From Bacteroidota bacterium (GTDB lineage Bacteria; Bacteroidota; Bacteroidia; Bacteroidales; VadinHA17): 64,000 bases of DNA. Shown here one piece after another: positions 8,001 to 16,963 of the stretch. How positions within the stretch are numbered: the first letter of the stretch is position 1; the number at the start of each line of letters is the position of its first letter. The position numbers were made by a program, and so were the translations under genes. The notes beneath the pieces were generated by a model, which ran no database searches, was not told where the DNA came from, and worked only from the letters and a program-made list of their open reading frames with translations. Where the stretch lies: positions 61,227-125,226 of the forward strand of contig JADKBL010000009.1 in assembly GCA_016718875.1 (NCBI GenBank). Reading direction: 5' to 3'.

Positions 8001-9324
8001 TAAGAACATTTGAATCGGATTTCAAAATCATTCGGTCAAACTTATCAAGCATTGAGATCACCTTTTCATAATCAGCATTGCGGTTAAGTGTAATCTGTTC
8101 ATTTCCATGCTTGTCGATTTTGGAAAAGATATAACTTACAGTAAGTTTTGAAATATCAATTGAAGGTTGGTAAAGCCTCTCCTTCTTTTCATTTTCGTGA
8201 ACGATTGACACCAGGTTAACATCGTGAAGATCCTGAAGTATATCCCTTACCAGCCTGACAGGAATCTTAAGATTAAGAGCTGTGTTTTCAGCACTTATAG
8301 GACGCTCTCCAACTTCGAATTTCTTAATAATTATATGCATTATCATGAGGACCAGTGCCCGTTTCTGGTAATGACTTATATTAAGGGAATCAGATTCATA
8401 TTCATAATTTGATATATTCTGATTTGCAAAGGATAATTCTGCTCCAAGAAGTATTACGAGCCATGTATACTGAAGCCAGAGAATAAAAAGAGGTACAGCT
8501 GCAAAACTGCCGTAGATGGCACTTAGCTTTGTAATTCCAAACTGCAGGTCAATGTATAACCATTGTAAAACCTGAACTGCGGTTCCAGCGATAATGCCGG
8601 AAATAAGTGCAGGAACGAACTTAACTTTTGTATTAGGCATTATGATGAACAACACGGTGAGAGTAACCCATGTCAGAAAATATGGTGCAAATTTAAAAGT
8701 GAAAGTAACAAGCGGTTTGAAAAAATCAAGGATCGGAGCTTTCGACATAAATTCGGTCATATAGGTCGAAATAAAAACTGTGATACTGCTTGAAAGAATA
8801 ATAAAAACAGGTGCAATAAGCATTATTGTAAGGTAATCTGTGAATTTTCGATACCATGGCCGTGAGGACCTTATCTGCCAGATGTGATTAAACGAATTTT
8901 CAATATGATTTAGAAGAGCCATAACCGACCAGAAGAGAATAATCATACCAACACCGGCAAGGTAACCACCCCGTGTTTCCTCAAGTGCTGTTCTTGCACT
9001 CGAAAGAAGCCAGTTAAGAACCTCCTGATGAGAGGCAAATTCTTTGGTTATCAGTTCTTCCAGGTTCTGATCAAGGCCAAATCCTTTAGCAATTGCAAAC
9101 GCTATTGCGGCAACAGGTATTACAGATAACATGGAATAGAAAGTGAGGGCGGATGCTCTTAGCTGAACTTTATCGTTAGAGAATCCTCTGGCTGCTATCA
9201 TTAAAATCCTAAGTTGCTTTATCAGAAAAGTCTTACCCTTAGAAATCTCAGATAATGGTGTATGCCAGATCATTTCATTTATACGCTTGATCTGGGTTAT
9301 TGCCCATGAAACAGGATTTTCCAT
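7987..9324 (-). CDS. YihY/BrkB family inner membrane protein
   Basis: The protein has a cytoplasmic N-terminus, about six transmembrane helices in the middle (with the family segment around A-L-T-F-Y-S-M-L-S-V-I-P) and a soluble C-terminal tail of about 130 residues that resembles a winged helix. The family was once misnamed ribonuclease BN; its role, possibly transport, is unsettled. A GTG at 9369 would add 15 residues, but the ATG at 9324 gives a more natural start and leaves room for the divergent ComB gene. Confidence 0.82.
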   Translation of the reverse strand: MENPVSWAITQIKRINEMIWHTPLSEISKGKTFLIKQLRILMIAARGFSNDKVQLRASALTFYSMLSVIPVAAIAFAIAKGFGLDQNLEELITKEFASHQEVLNWLLSSARTALEETRGGYLAGVGMIILFWSVMALLNHIENSFNHIWQIRSSRPWYRKFTDYLTIMLIAPVFIILSSSITVFISTYMTEFMSKAPILDFFKPLVTFTFKFAPYFLTWVTLTVLFIIMPNTKVKFVPALISGIIAGTAVQVLQWLYIDLQFGITKLSAIYGSFAAVPLFILWLQYTWLVILLGAELSFANQNISNYEYESDSLNISHYQKRALVLMIMHIIIKKFEVGERPISAENTALNLKIPVRLVRDILQDLHDVNLVSIVHENEKKERLYQPSIDISKLTVSYIFSKIDKHGNEQITLNRNADYEKVISMLDKFDRMILKSDSNVLIKDL

Positions 9325-9386
9325 TTTTTTCAGATTATGTTCAAATATACAAAATTGTACTAATTTCACTTTATAAAACTTGTTGA

Positions 9387-10079
9387 ATGAGGATTGAAAT
9401 AACTGAATTTGTTGAGGGTGCTAAAAAGGCTGAGGGTTTAACTGTAATAATTGATGTTTTCAGGGCATTTTCAGTTGAATGCTATGCCTTCGATGCAGGA
9501 GCATCTCAGATAATTGCAAGCTCTGAGGTAGAAAATGCTTTGAAACTTAAGCAGGTATATTTGAATTCTGTGCTGGTTGGTGAAAGAGATGAAAAAAAGA
9601 TACCAGGGTTTGACCTTGGTAACAGCCCTACAGAAATTCTTAAGGCTGACCTGCAGGGGAAGACCATTATACATACAACCACTGCGGGTACACAGGGACT
9701 TATAAATGCTGAAAATGCTGAAACAGTTATTACCGGAAGTTTTGTTAATGCCGGAGCTGTGGTCAGATACATAAAACAACTGAATCCATCGGTTGTATTT
9801 CTTGTTGCCATGGGTTACCGGGCAAGTGTAACTGCTGATGAGGATATATTATGTGCTGAACTGATAAAAGAAAGATTAATAGGAAAATCATCAATTTCTG
9901 AAAAAGATATTACTGCACTTCAGTTTTCATCAGGAAAGCGTTTTTTCAGAAAGGAAAATATTGATTTCTCTCCTCCTACTGATTTCTTTTTATGCACGAT
10001 GACAGACAGATTCAGTTTTGTGCTGAAAGCACTCAAACGTCCTGATGGAAATGTTTCTATGATAAGAACTGATATCTGA
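9387..10079 (+). CDS. comB: 2-phosphosulfolactate phosphatase family protein
   Basis: The 230-residue protein matches the ComB family. It shows the early I-I-D-V-F-R-A segment, G-E-R-D-E-K-K-I-P-G-F-D-L-G-N-S-P and the H-T-T-T-A-G-T-Q-G loop. ComB hydrolyses 2-phosphosulfolactate to sulfolactate in the coenzyme M route of archaea. In bacteria the family is common without coenzyme M and probably serves sulfolactate or related phosphoester metabolism. No other sulfolactate gene is adjacent, so the family assignment is firm but the physiological role is open. Confidence 0.82.
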   Translation: MRIEITEFVEGAKKAEGLTVIIDVFRAFSVECYAFDAGASQIIASSEVENALKLKQVYLNSVLVGERDEKKIPGFDLGNSPTEILKADLQGKTIIHTTTAGTQGLINAENAETVITGSFVNAGAVVRYIKQLNPSVVFLVAMGYRASVTADEDILCAELIKERLIGKSSISEKDITALQFSSGKRFFRKENIDFSPPTDFFLCTMTDRFSFVLKALKRPDGNVSMIRTDI

Positions 10080-10098
10080 ATTTCAGCAAGAATTTATT

Positions 10099-10137
10099 GC
10101 GAATAGTGTTATAATAATTTTTTTCAGGACTATTCGC
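10099..10137. terminator. Bidirectional terminator between comB and the glycosyltransferase
   Basis: GCGAATAGT (10099-10107) pairs perfectly with ACTATTCGC (10129-10137) around a 21-nt loop that contains a T7 run. It sits between two convergent genes and overlaps the stop codon of the minus-strand gene. Confidence 0.55.
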
Positions 10138-11119
10138 GCAGACCTATACTGCTGATTAACAATTGATCAGAATATAGCCATAATATTTTTCTTCTATGAA
10201 TCTCCCTGTAGGTACAGAACATGCTCATTCTGTAAAAAACAAAAAGGTAGTTCGATCTGTTTCCCGATTCCAGGATCATCTCCATCCTTTCCCTGTATCT
10301 TATAAAAATACCTGCAAATAAGAGTGTAAGCCTGAGAAAACTTATTTTGTGATATGATTTTAACATTGTAAGTGTATCACAAAATACCTTTTTATCAGTG
10401 ACTTTATCATAAAGCATACTTAGATTCTCTACACTAAGCTTTACTTTATCAAGATATTCCCTGTTTGATTCCAGTCCCTCATGAACAAGGCAATTGTCAA
10501 TATGAAGAATATTGATACCAGCATTTCTGAGCTGATAACTCAGAAGAGTATCCTCATGACCGTATTGTTTAAGTTCTTCGTAGAAACGAATCTTTGAAAA
10601 AACAGATTTGGCAATGAGTACATTAAATGTGAAGAAATCTGTATAAGGATGCTTTTTTCTTTCTGAAGCTTTTTTCTGTTCTCTCCATTTACCATATTTC
10701 CACCTTAAAAGCTTATCAGGATCACCCGGAGGACTATCGCTATAAGTAATTCCACCACATATTACCTGAGTTGTACCGATTGAGGAAATATATTTCAGGA
10801 GGTAGGAATCAGCTGTACCTGTCAGCATCATGTCCGCATCAATGAAAAGAAGGTAATCGCCAGTTGCTTCAAGAGCCAGCTTATTCCTGGTGGCAGCCCT
10901 TCCTATATTTTTTTCAGATGAAATGATCCTGACGCCGTTCCCCTCCAATGCTCTGAATTTTTCTTTATATTCCGGCGTTGAGGCATCATCGCCAATCAGG
11001 ATTTCACATAATTCAGGAACAGTTGACATGGCCCCTTTCATACTGTGTACAAGTGCTACTATATCATAATTGCAAACAGGAATTAAAAGGGATATCTTCA
11101 TTTTATTGACAGTGTTCAT
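10130..11119 (-). CDS. Glycosyltransferase family 2
   Basis: The N-terminal 220 residues form a GT-A fold: S-L-L-I-P-V-C-N-Y at the start, I-G-D-D-A-S for nucleotide binding, and the metal-binding motif F-I-D-A-D-M-M. The tail of about 100 residues is basic and partly hydrophobic and may sit at the membrane. The protein probably transfers a sugar from a nucleotide donor to a surface glycan; the acceptor is unknown. The start could equally be the second ATG at 11101, which places the typical M-K-I-S-L-L-I-P beginning at the N-terminus. It is a single gene, far from the polysaccharide locus. Confidence 0.82.
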   Translation of the reverse strand: MNTVNKMKISLLIPVCNYDIVALVHSMKGAMSTVPELCEILIGDDASTPEYKEKFRALEGNGVRIISSEKNIGRAATRNKLALEATGDYLLFIDADMMLTGTADSYLLKYISSIGTTQVICGGITYSDSPPGDPDKLLRWKYGKWREQKKASERKKHPYTDFFTFNVLIAKSVFSKIRFYEELKQYGHEDTLLSYQLRNAGINILHIDNCLVHEGLESNREYLDKVKLSVENLSMLYDKVTDKKVFCDTLTMLKSYHKISFLRLTLLFAGIFIRYRERMEMILESGNRSNYLFVFYRMSMFCTYREIHRRKILWLYSDQLLISSIGLRE

Positions 11120-11163
11120 AAATCAAAAATACAACATATTTTCATAATATTAAATTTGAAATC

Positions 11164-11194
11164 TTTGGCAAAGAAATTGCAATGGCTACTTTTG
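11164..11194 (+). promoter_or_regulatory. Complete Bacteroidota promoter for the TlpA-like gene
   Basis: TTTG (11164-11167), a 19-nt spacer and TACTTTTG (11187-11194) match the -33/-7 consensus. The start codon lies 29 bp downstream. Confidence 0.65.
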
Positions 11195-11223
11195 CATAGA
11201 ATGTTTATAATATCTGAGTACTC

Positions 11224-12642
11224 ATGAGGAAATATTTACTTATTATTCTTTTTTCTTTGCTTCCTGCCTGTATATTCAGCCAGTTAAAGCAGGGGTATGA
11301 GATAAGCCTGGCTATCAGCGGCTTGAGAGATTCTTCTGTTTATCTCGCATATCATCTTGGAGATAAGCAATATATAAATGATACAATAAAACTGGACAAT
11401 TCGGGTAGAGCTGTTCTTAAAGGTCAGCAACAACTGCCACAAGGAATCTATATGATCGTACTTCCCGGAAGAAATTATTTTGAGATGCTGATTTCTACCG
11501 ATCAGATTTTCAGTGTCAGTTGTTCGTATACAGATTATTTCAACACCCTGAAGTTTGATGGTTCAGATGAAAATACTGCATTTATTTCATACCAGAAAAA
11601 GTGGGGAAAGCTTCAGGAACAGATGTCCGCTCTTTCAAAGCGGTCACAGAACAATAAAGATAACAAGGATTCTCTTAATGTAATCAACGAAACCCAGGTA
11701 GCGCAGGAGAAGATTATGAAAGATTATATTAACAGTGTGATAGCTGAAAATAAGGGTAATATGCTGGGTACTCTTGTCAGGGCTATTTTACCTCCTGAAA
11801 TACCAGAATTTCAAATTCCGAACGGAACCAAAAATCCGGATTCACTTAGATGGGTTTTGAACTACAACTACAACAAGGATCATTTTTTTGACAATATCAG
11901 TTTTACAGATGAAAGACTGATTAGAACTCCGATTCTGCATGCAAAGCTCAATACTTTTTTTTCAAATGTGGTAATACAGGCTCCCGATTCGATTAATAAG
12001 GAAATTGATAAAATAATTGCTAAGTGCAAGGATAATTATAAGGTTTTTCAGTTTGTGTCTGTTTTCCTTTTTAATCATTTCAGGACCAGTGAGATTATGG
12101 GGCATGATGCTGTTATGGTAAAGCTTGCAGATGATATATATCTGTCAGGAAAAGCTGACTGGGTCACAAAAGAGTTTAAAGATGACCTGCGAAAGCAGAT
12201 TGAACTCATAAAACCTAACCTTATAGGGAAAAAGGCGCAGAATCTTGTAATGGATTCTTATAAGGGAATCTTTGTATCGCTTTATGATGTTGAAAAGGAA
12301 TTTACAATACTATATTTTTGGGAACCCGATTGCGGACATTGCAAGGAAGCTACTCCCAAGCTAAAAGCATATTACGAAAAGGCAAAAAATGAAAATATTG
12401 AGGTTTTTGCTATATGTACCACAGCTGAAAAGGAGAAATGGTCAAAATACATTGAAGAGAACCAGCTAACCTGGATAAACGGGTGGGATCCGCAAAGGAG
12501 TTCTCATTTCGATTATTATTATAATGTACAGTCTACTCCTATGGTTTATATCCTTGATAAAAACAAAAAGATAATAGCCAAGAAACTTTCTGTGGAAAAT
12601 ATTGGTTCATTTATAGAAAATTACAGGAAGTATTCTAAATAG
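11224..12642 (+). CDS. TlpA-like thioredoxin-fold protein with DUF4369/DUF5106-type N-terminus
   Basis: A signal peptide (about residues 1-19, ending I-F-S-Q) sends this 472-residue protein to the periplasm. A beta-rich DUF4369-like region (about 25-120) is followed by an alpha-helical DUF5106-like region (about 130-320), then a thioredoxin fold. That fold has the redox pair C-G-H-C at residues 370-373 and the cis-proline segment S-T-P-M-V. This architecture is common in Bacteroidota and is thought to reduce or exchange disulfides on envelope proteins. The gene has its own promoter and its 3' end overlaps the convergent btuD by 8 bp. Confidence 0.85.
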   Translation: MRKYLLIILFSLLPACIFSQLKQGYEISLAISGLRDSSVYLAYHLGDKQYINDTIKLDNSGRAVLKGQQQLPQGIYMIVLPGRNYFEMLISTDQIFSVSCSYTDYFNTLKFDGSDENTAFISYQKKWGKLQEQMSALSKRSQNNKDNKDSLNVINETQVAQEKIMKDYINSVIAENKGNMLGTLVRAILPPEIPEFQIPNGTKNPDSLRWVLNYNYNKDHFFDNISFTDERLIRTPILHAKLNTFFSNVVIQAPDSINKEIDKIIAKCKDNYKVFQFVSVFLFNHFRTSEIMGHDAVMVKLADDIYLSGKADWVTKEFKDDLRKQIELIKPNLIGKKAQNLVMDSYKGIFVSLYDVEKEFTILYFWEPDCGHCKEATPKLKAYYEKAKNENIEVFAICTTAEKEKWSKYIEENQLTWINGWDPQRSSHFDYYYNVQSTPMVYILDKNKKIIAKKLSVENIGSFIENYRKYSK

Positions 12643-13654
12643 ATGATTGACTGATAGCTAATACTCCAGCTGCCAGATCATATAACGATGTGAATTCGTG
12701 GATTACCTGGCTATTTATAAGCTGCCAGTTTTTATAATTGCCTGATGGTACAATTATATATCTATCAGTTTTCTCTCTTGAAACAGCAAACCCAATCCGG
12801 TTAAGAGTCTTTTCAGTCCAGTGGCGCAGTATCCCCTCCCCTTCGACATAGATACTACCATGCTCTTCACTGATAAAAGTAAAGGTTCCCTGATCTGAAT
12901 TATACCTGGCAGGAGATGAATCAAATATATGATCAAATTCTCCCTGGATCATAAGGTCTTCCGGCGCTCCCTCAACAAGACCTTTATCCTTCAGAAGCCA
13001 GATCTTGTCAGCCTGACTTATTGCCATTTGCAGATCATGTGTTGAGAAAATAATTGTTTTCCCTGTTGATTTTGCAAGGTTATGCAACAAATGGAATATT
13101 TCAAATTTACTACCAATATCAAGAAATGCTGTAGGTTCATCCATTACCATCAATCCTGTATCCTGTGCCAGAATCCTTGCAATCATAGCTCTCTGGCGTT
13201 CACCATCTGATAGCTCACTGATGAAGCGTGAGGAAAATGCTGTCATCCCTGCATCCTGAATAGCTTCAAGAATCCTGATATGATTATCCATATCTATTCT
13301 GCCTGTCCAGTTTGTGTAGGGATAACGGCCAAGAGCAACAAGATCATATACATTCATATTTGTTGCCCTAACTGTTTCCGTGGAGATTAAACCTACTTTT
13401 CTTGCAAGTTCAAGTCTTGAATATTCCAGTATATCTTTCCCTTCATGAAATATTTTACCGTCAAGTGCAGTTTGAAGACCGATTATGGTCCTTAATAAGG
13501 TGCTTTTGCCAGCTCCATTTTTGCCGATAACAGCAATGAGTTCACCCTTGAATGCAGTTGCATGAAGCTCATCAAGAATAATTATCTCATTACTTCCTGA
13601 ACTATAACCTGTTCGGAGCCTATCAATTGCAACTATTTTTTCAGCAGTGAGCAT
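12635..13654 (-). CDS. btuD: Cobalamin ABC transporter, ATP-binding protein
   Basis: This is the energising subunit of the B12 importer. Walker A (G-K-N-G-A-G-K-S-T, about 42-50), the signature L-S-D-G-E-R-Q-R and Walker B (L-M-V-M-D-E-P-T-A) are complete. At 339 residues it exceeds the usual 250; about 80 extra residues at the C-terminus have no recognised motif, as seen in other Bacteroidota members. Its start overlaps the btuC stop (TAATG), so the two are translationally coupled. FecE-like heme or siderophore ATPases look similar, and the riboswitch-led operon is what supports cobalamin. Confidence 0.82.
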   Translation of the reverse strand: MLTAEKIVAIDRLRTGYSSGSNEIIILDELHATAFKGELIAVIGKNGAGKSTLLRTIIGLQTALDGKIFHEGKDILEYSRLELARKVGLISTETVRATNMNVYDLVALGRYPYTNWTGRIDMDNHIRILEAIQDAGMTAFSSRFISELSDGERQRAMIARILAQDTGLMVMDEPTAFLDIGSKFEIFHLLHNLAKSTGKTIIFSTHDLQMAISQADKIWLLKDKGLVEGAPEDLMIQGEFDHIFDSSPARYNSDQGTFTFISEEHGSIYVEGEGILRHWTEKTLNRIGFAVSREKTDRYIIVPSGNYKNWQLINSQVIHEFTSLYDLAAGVLAISQSSI

Positions 13655-14721
13655 TAGTATATGCCGGAATATTTTCTGTTTCTCATAATTACCCAGATGA
13701 CAATAGGAATTCCGATTAGTGATGTAACTGCATTTAGCGGGAGTACTTTTTCCGATCCGGGGAGCTGAGCAATAATATCACTTAACAGCATAACAGATCC
13801 GCCTATGAGTATTGTACCTGGTATCAGAATTTTATGATCTGATGTTCTGAACAATATTCTGGCCATATGCGGAACTGCAATTCCTATAAAACCAATTGGT
13901 CCGCAAAAAGCAGTAACACTACCCGCTAATATACTTGTGCAGCTAAAAACAACTACTCTTGCAAATTTTACGTTAAGTCCAATGCTAACAGCATAATTTT
14001 CACCTAACAGCAAAGCATTAAGCATCTTAGATGAAACCAGACTAAGAATAATCCCTACTGAAACTGATATCATTAAAACCATAAGCTGGTCAGATGTAAG
14101 ATTTCCAAGGCTGCCCATTGTCCAGATAACATATGACTTAAGAAGCGATTCACTGCTGAAATACTGCATAAGTATTACAAGAGCTGAAATTCCGCTAGAA
14201 AGCATAATCCCTAGTATAAGAATAGTCATTATATCTTTGATCCTTGAAGCTATAATAAGTATTACAATCATTATTGCCCCTGCTCCGGCCCATGATGATA
14301 TAACCAGTATCCAGTTGCCAAAACCTTGAAGTGTTTCAGGAGAAATGCTGACTGAAAAACCAAGAATAACAAAAGCCACGCCCAGACTTGCCCCTGAAGT
14401 AATACCAAGAACATCAGGACCTGCCAAAGGGTTCCTGAAAATCGTTTGCATCTGGAGTCCGCTGAGAGAGAGGCCTATTCCGACCAGTAAAGCAGTTAAA
14501 GCTTTGGGAAGCCTGAATTTAAAGAGTATTATTTCCAGCTGACCATTTCCTCCCGAGAACAGAGCATGCCAGATATCTGCAGCATTTAGGCTTACAGATC
14601 CTAGAAAGAGATCCAGAAAAAAAAACAAAATAGTAAGAAAAAACAGTCCTATGAAAATAAGATATTGCTTACCAGGTGATGGCAGAGTTAAATCCTGTGA
14701 TATAAAGGCTCTGGTGCTCAA
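13654..14721 (-). CDS. btuC: Cobalamin ABC transporter, permease (FecCD family)
   Basis: The 355-residue protein has about ten transmembrane helices and typical FecCD/BtuC segments, including N-P-L-A-G-P-D-V-L-G-I-T-S-G-A and the coupling-helix region F-C-G-P-I-G-F-I-G-I-A-V-P-H. It forms the membrane channel that pairs with BtuD in the inner membrane. Coupling to btuD by TAATG overlap and to btuF by an 11-bp gap fixes it in the operon. Confidence 0.85.
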   Translation of the reverse strand: MSTRAFISQDLTLPSPGKQYLIFIGLFFLTILFFFLDLFLGSVSLNAADIWHALFSGGNGQLEIILFKFRLPKALTALLVGIGLSLSGLQMQTIFRNPLAGPDVLGITSGASLGVAFVILGFSVSISPETLQGFGNWILVISSWAGAGAIMIVILIIASRIKDIMTILILGIMLSSGISALVILMQYFSSESLLKSYVIWTMGSLGNLTSDQLMVLMISVSVGIILSLVSSKMLNALLLGENYAVSIGLNVKFARVVVFSCTSILAGSVTAFCGPIGFIGIAVPHMARILFRTSDHKILIPGTILIGGSVMLLSDIIAQLPGSEKVLPLNAVTSLIGIPIVIWVIMRNRKYSGIY

Positions 14722-14732
14722 CTTACATTAAG

Positions 14733-15914
14733 TCAGTTAATTTTTTGATAAAAATACAGTTCATATTCCGGAAACAATTCAGGGTGGAGTATTGAGGCAA
14801 TATCTTTAAGTATTATATGAGGCCATACAGCCCCGCTCTCCCAATAATCGTTGCCACCTGAATCAGTGACACGCTTATTGTTGTTATACAGATTTCCGCT
14901 CCTGAAGCATTCCAGGTCTGCCAGCCTCTTGTCAACCACGGTAATTTCTCCGGAATTCTTAACAGTTCCTATATTTAGCCAGTAATCTGCATTCATAGCA
15001 GCAATATATACATTTTCAAGACCATATGGCATTGAGACTGATGAAGCAGTTTTCTTCCAGAGATAATTGCCGCCTGCATCGCCTATTAGTTTGCTGACAA
15101 ATGAATTTCCCGGGGAAATATACCATGTATCCTTAAATGGTAATCCCAGAAGTACTGCCGGCTTTTGAGATGAGTTTTCATTTACGAAGTCCCTGATGGT
15201 ATTATAAGCCTTTACTTCAGCATTGTAAATACTGTCAGCTAGTTTCTCTTTGCAGTAGAGGGCTCCGAATAGTTTGATCCATTCTGCTTTTGCAAGCGGA
15301 TCAACTTCAAGGTAGTCTCCGTTAAACATAATATTAATGCCAAGCTCGCGCAGTTTATTGATATGGCCTGCTGATTCACTTCCTATTCCGTACATCATTA
15401 CAAGATCCGGAGAGATCTTTATAATCAGTTCATAGTTAAGGCTCATTTCATATCCTACCTCACTGATCACTCCCTTTTTAACCCTATCGGATATTTCTTC
15501 TGAATAAGCAAAATCTGCTGTTGAAAGCCCTGTTAAAGAATTACTTTCACCAAGTGCAGTGATCATACCTGCATAAGTGGTTGACATACAGACTATACTT
15601 TTCAGCGGAACAGAAATGATTTGTTCTGAAGTTATTCCTTCAGGCAACGGGGAGCCTTTTTTTACCAGGTAATATACTAGTTTAATTCCTTCTGCTCCCT
15701 GCCAGGGATTCATTATCGTTACTATGGAATAATCTTTGTATCGGTTAATATAGAAACCCTTTGCAGACTTTATAGTAAGGCTGTCAGTGATTAAATTTTT
15801 ATTGATCGTATTTTCGTTTCTTCCTTTGCACGAAATTATAAGAAGCGCAAGAATAACAATATAGACTGCTTTGTAAGCTGCAAATGGGAAATATGATTGA
15901 CAGGAGCTCTTCAT
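14733..15914 (-). CDS. btuF: Cobalamin-binding lipoprotein (periplasmic substrate-binding protein)
   Basis: A signal sequence ends in a lipobox (L-I-I-S-C, cysteine about residue 29), so the mature protein is a membrane-anchored, helical-backbone type (class III) binding protein as used with FecCD permeases. It would hand vitamin B12 to BtuC/BtuD. The start codon overlaps the btuG stop by one base (TGATG). The W-Q-G-A-E-G segment and the tryptophans near the C-terminus are compatible with corrinoid binding but are not diagnostic. Assignment to B12 rests mainly on the operon. Confidence 0.8.
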   Translation of the reverse strand: MKSSCQSYFPFAAYKAVYIVILALLIISCKGRNENTINKNLITDSLTIKSAKGFYINRYKDYSIVTIMNPWQGAEGIKLVYYLVKKGSPLPEGITSEQIISVPLKSIVCMSTTYAGMITALGESNSLTGLSTADFAYSEEISDRVKKGVISEVGYEMSLNYELIIKISPDLVMMYGIGSESAGHINKLRELGINIMFNGDYLEVDPLAKAEWIKLFGALYCKEKLADSIYNAEVKAYNTIRDFVNENSSQKPAVLLGLPFKDTWYISPGNSFVSKLIGDAGGNYLWKKTASSVSMPYGLENVYIAAMNADYWLNIGTVKNSGEITVVDKRLADLECFRSGNLYNNNKRVTDSGGNDYWESGAVWPHIILKDIASILHPELFPEYELYFYQKIN

Positions 15915-16957
15915 CAGTTAAAATCTGAATTCAGTCTGAAATACATCATCCCAGGAATTATATCTGTACGTTCATCTGATTTAAGGGTTCCAGTGCTATT
16001 ATAAATGAGCAAATGTCCTTTTTGCTGATAATCAACAGCATCTGTAACAAGCACATCTCCATTTACAGGATTAACAGCCATTTTATAAAAATAGTGGCCA
16101 GCTTCCGGGATAAAAGCAGCGGTGGAAGGAACAGAAGAGGCGTCTGTCTTCATTTTCCTTACCCCTGATTCCATGTAATAAAGGGTTGACCCGGTTCCAT
16201 CAATCTGGAGACAGGAAGGTGATGAGAGCTTTGAAGGAAATACCAGCTTTTTTTCAATATCATTTGTAGAAGTGCTCACGGATATGAGTTCTGCAAAATT
16301 CTCTCTCATCCAGCCTCCATTACATAACACCCATAGTGTTTTATCCTTATCAATTACCATACTCTCAGGCTCAGTTGCAACCTCAATGGAATCAATGACT
16401 TTGTTATTATCAGTATTAATTACAATGACCTCTTTTCCTCCAATCCAGTTAGCAATAAATGCCCTGTTTCTCAATACTGCAATGGCTTCGGATGTCCTCC
16501 GTAAATTAATGTACCCGGAGATTGAATTGTCGGACAAATCTAACACTGTGACAGAATCAGAATACATGCTTGATACGTAAGCCTTTGAACTACTTATAAT
16601 TGAAATTTGACGTGGAGCCTTAAGGCCGGTTATAGTTTTTACAGATTCCAATGTGTTTTTATCCACAACCTCGATTTTGCCTGAATTATTTACCACAATA
16701 TATATTCTTTCGCCTGATATTGCCATGGAATTAGGTACATCACCAAGAGGTCTTCCATTAACATTCAGAAAAAGATCATTATAGATTCTGGCTGAATCAT
16801 ATGAATAAAATGACAATGATCCATTACCTCCCATAAAATTTCCCTCATTTATTAAAAAAACACCATTTCCGCTTAAAAAGGACCCTGAATCACCATTGTC
16901 CTTAATGCATGATGAAAACAAAACAAATATGGAAGCGATTAGAAAAAGATTTTTCAT
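15914..16957 (-). CDS. btuG: BtuG-like surface beta-propeller lipoprotein
   Basis: The 347-residue protein begins with a lipoprotein signal (L-F-S-S-C, cysteine about residue 17). It then consists of YncE/DUF5074-type repeats with recurring I-Y-I-V-V-N-N-S-G-K-I-E-V-V-D-like strands, about seven blades. In Bacteroides, BtuG is a surface-exposed seven-bladed propeller that captures B12 with extreme affinity and passes it to BtuB (established for the family). Its place directly after btuB under a cobalamin riboswitch makes this the likely role. Other YncE-like propellers exist, so the call depends on context. Confidence 0.8.
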   Translation of the reverse strand: MKNLFLIASIFVLFSSCIKDNGDSGSFLSGNGVFLINEGNFMGGNGSLSFYSYDSARIYNDLFLNVNGRPLGDVPNSMAISGERIYIVVNNSGKIEVVDKNTLESVKTITGLKAPRQISIISSSKAYVSSMYSDSVTVLDLSDNSISGYINLRRTSEAIAVLRNRAFIANWIGGKEVIVINTDNNKVIDSIEVATEPESMVIDKDKTLWVLCNGGWMRENFAELISVSTSTNDIEKKLVFPSKLSSPSCLQIDGTGSTLYYMESGVRKMKTDASSVPSTAAFIPEAGHYFYKMAVNPVNGDVLVTDAVDYQQKGHLLIYNSTGTLKSDERTDIIPGMMYFRLNSDFN

Positions 16958-16963
16958 TCAGGT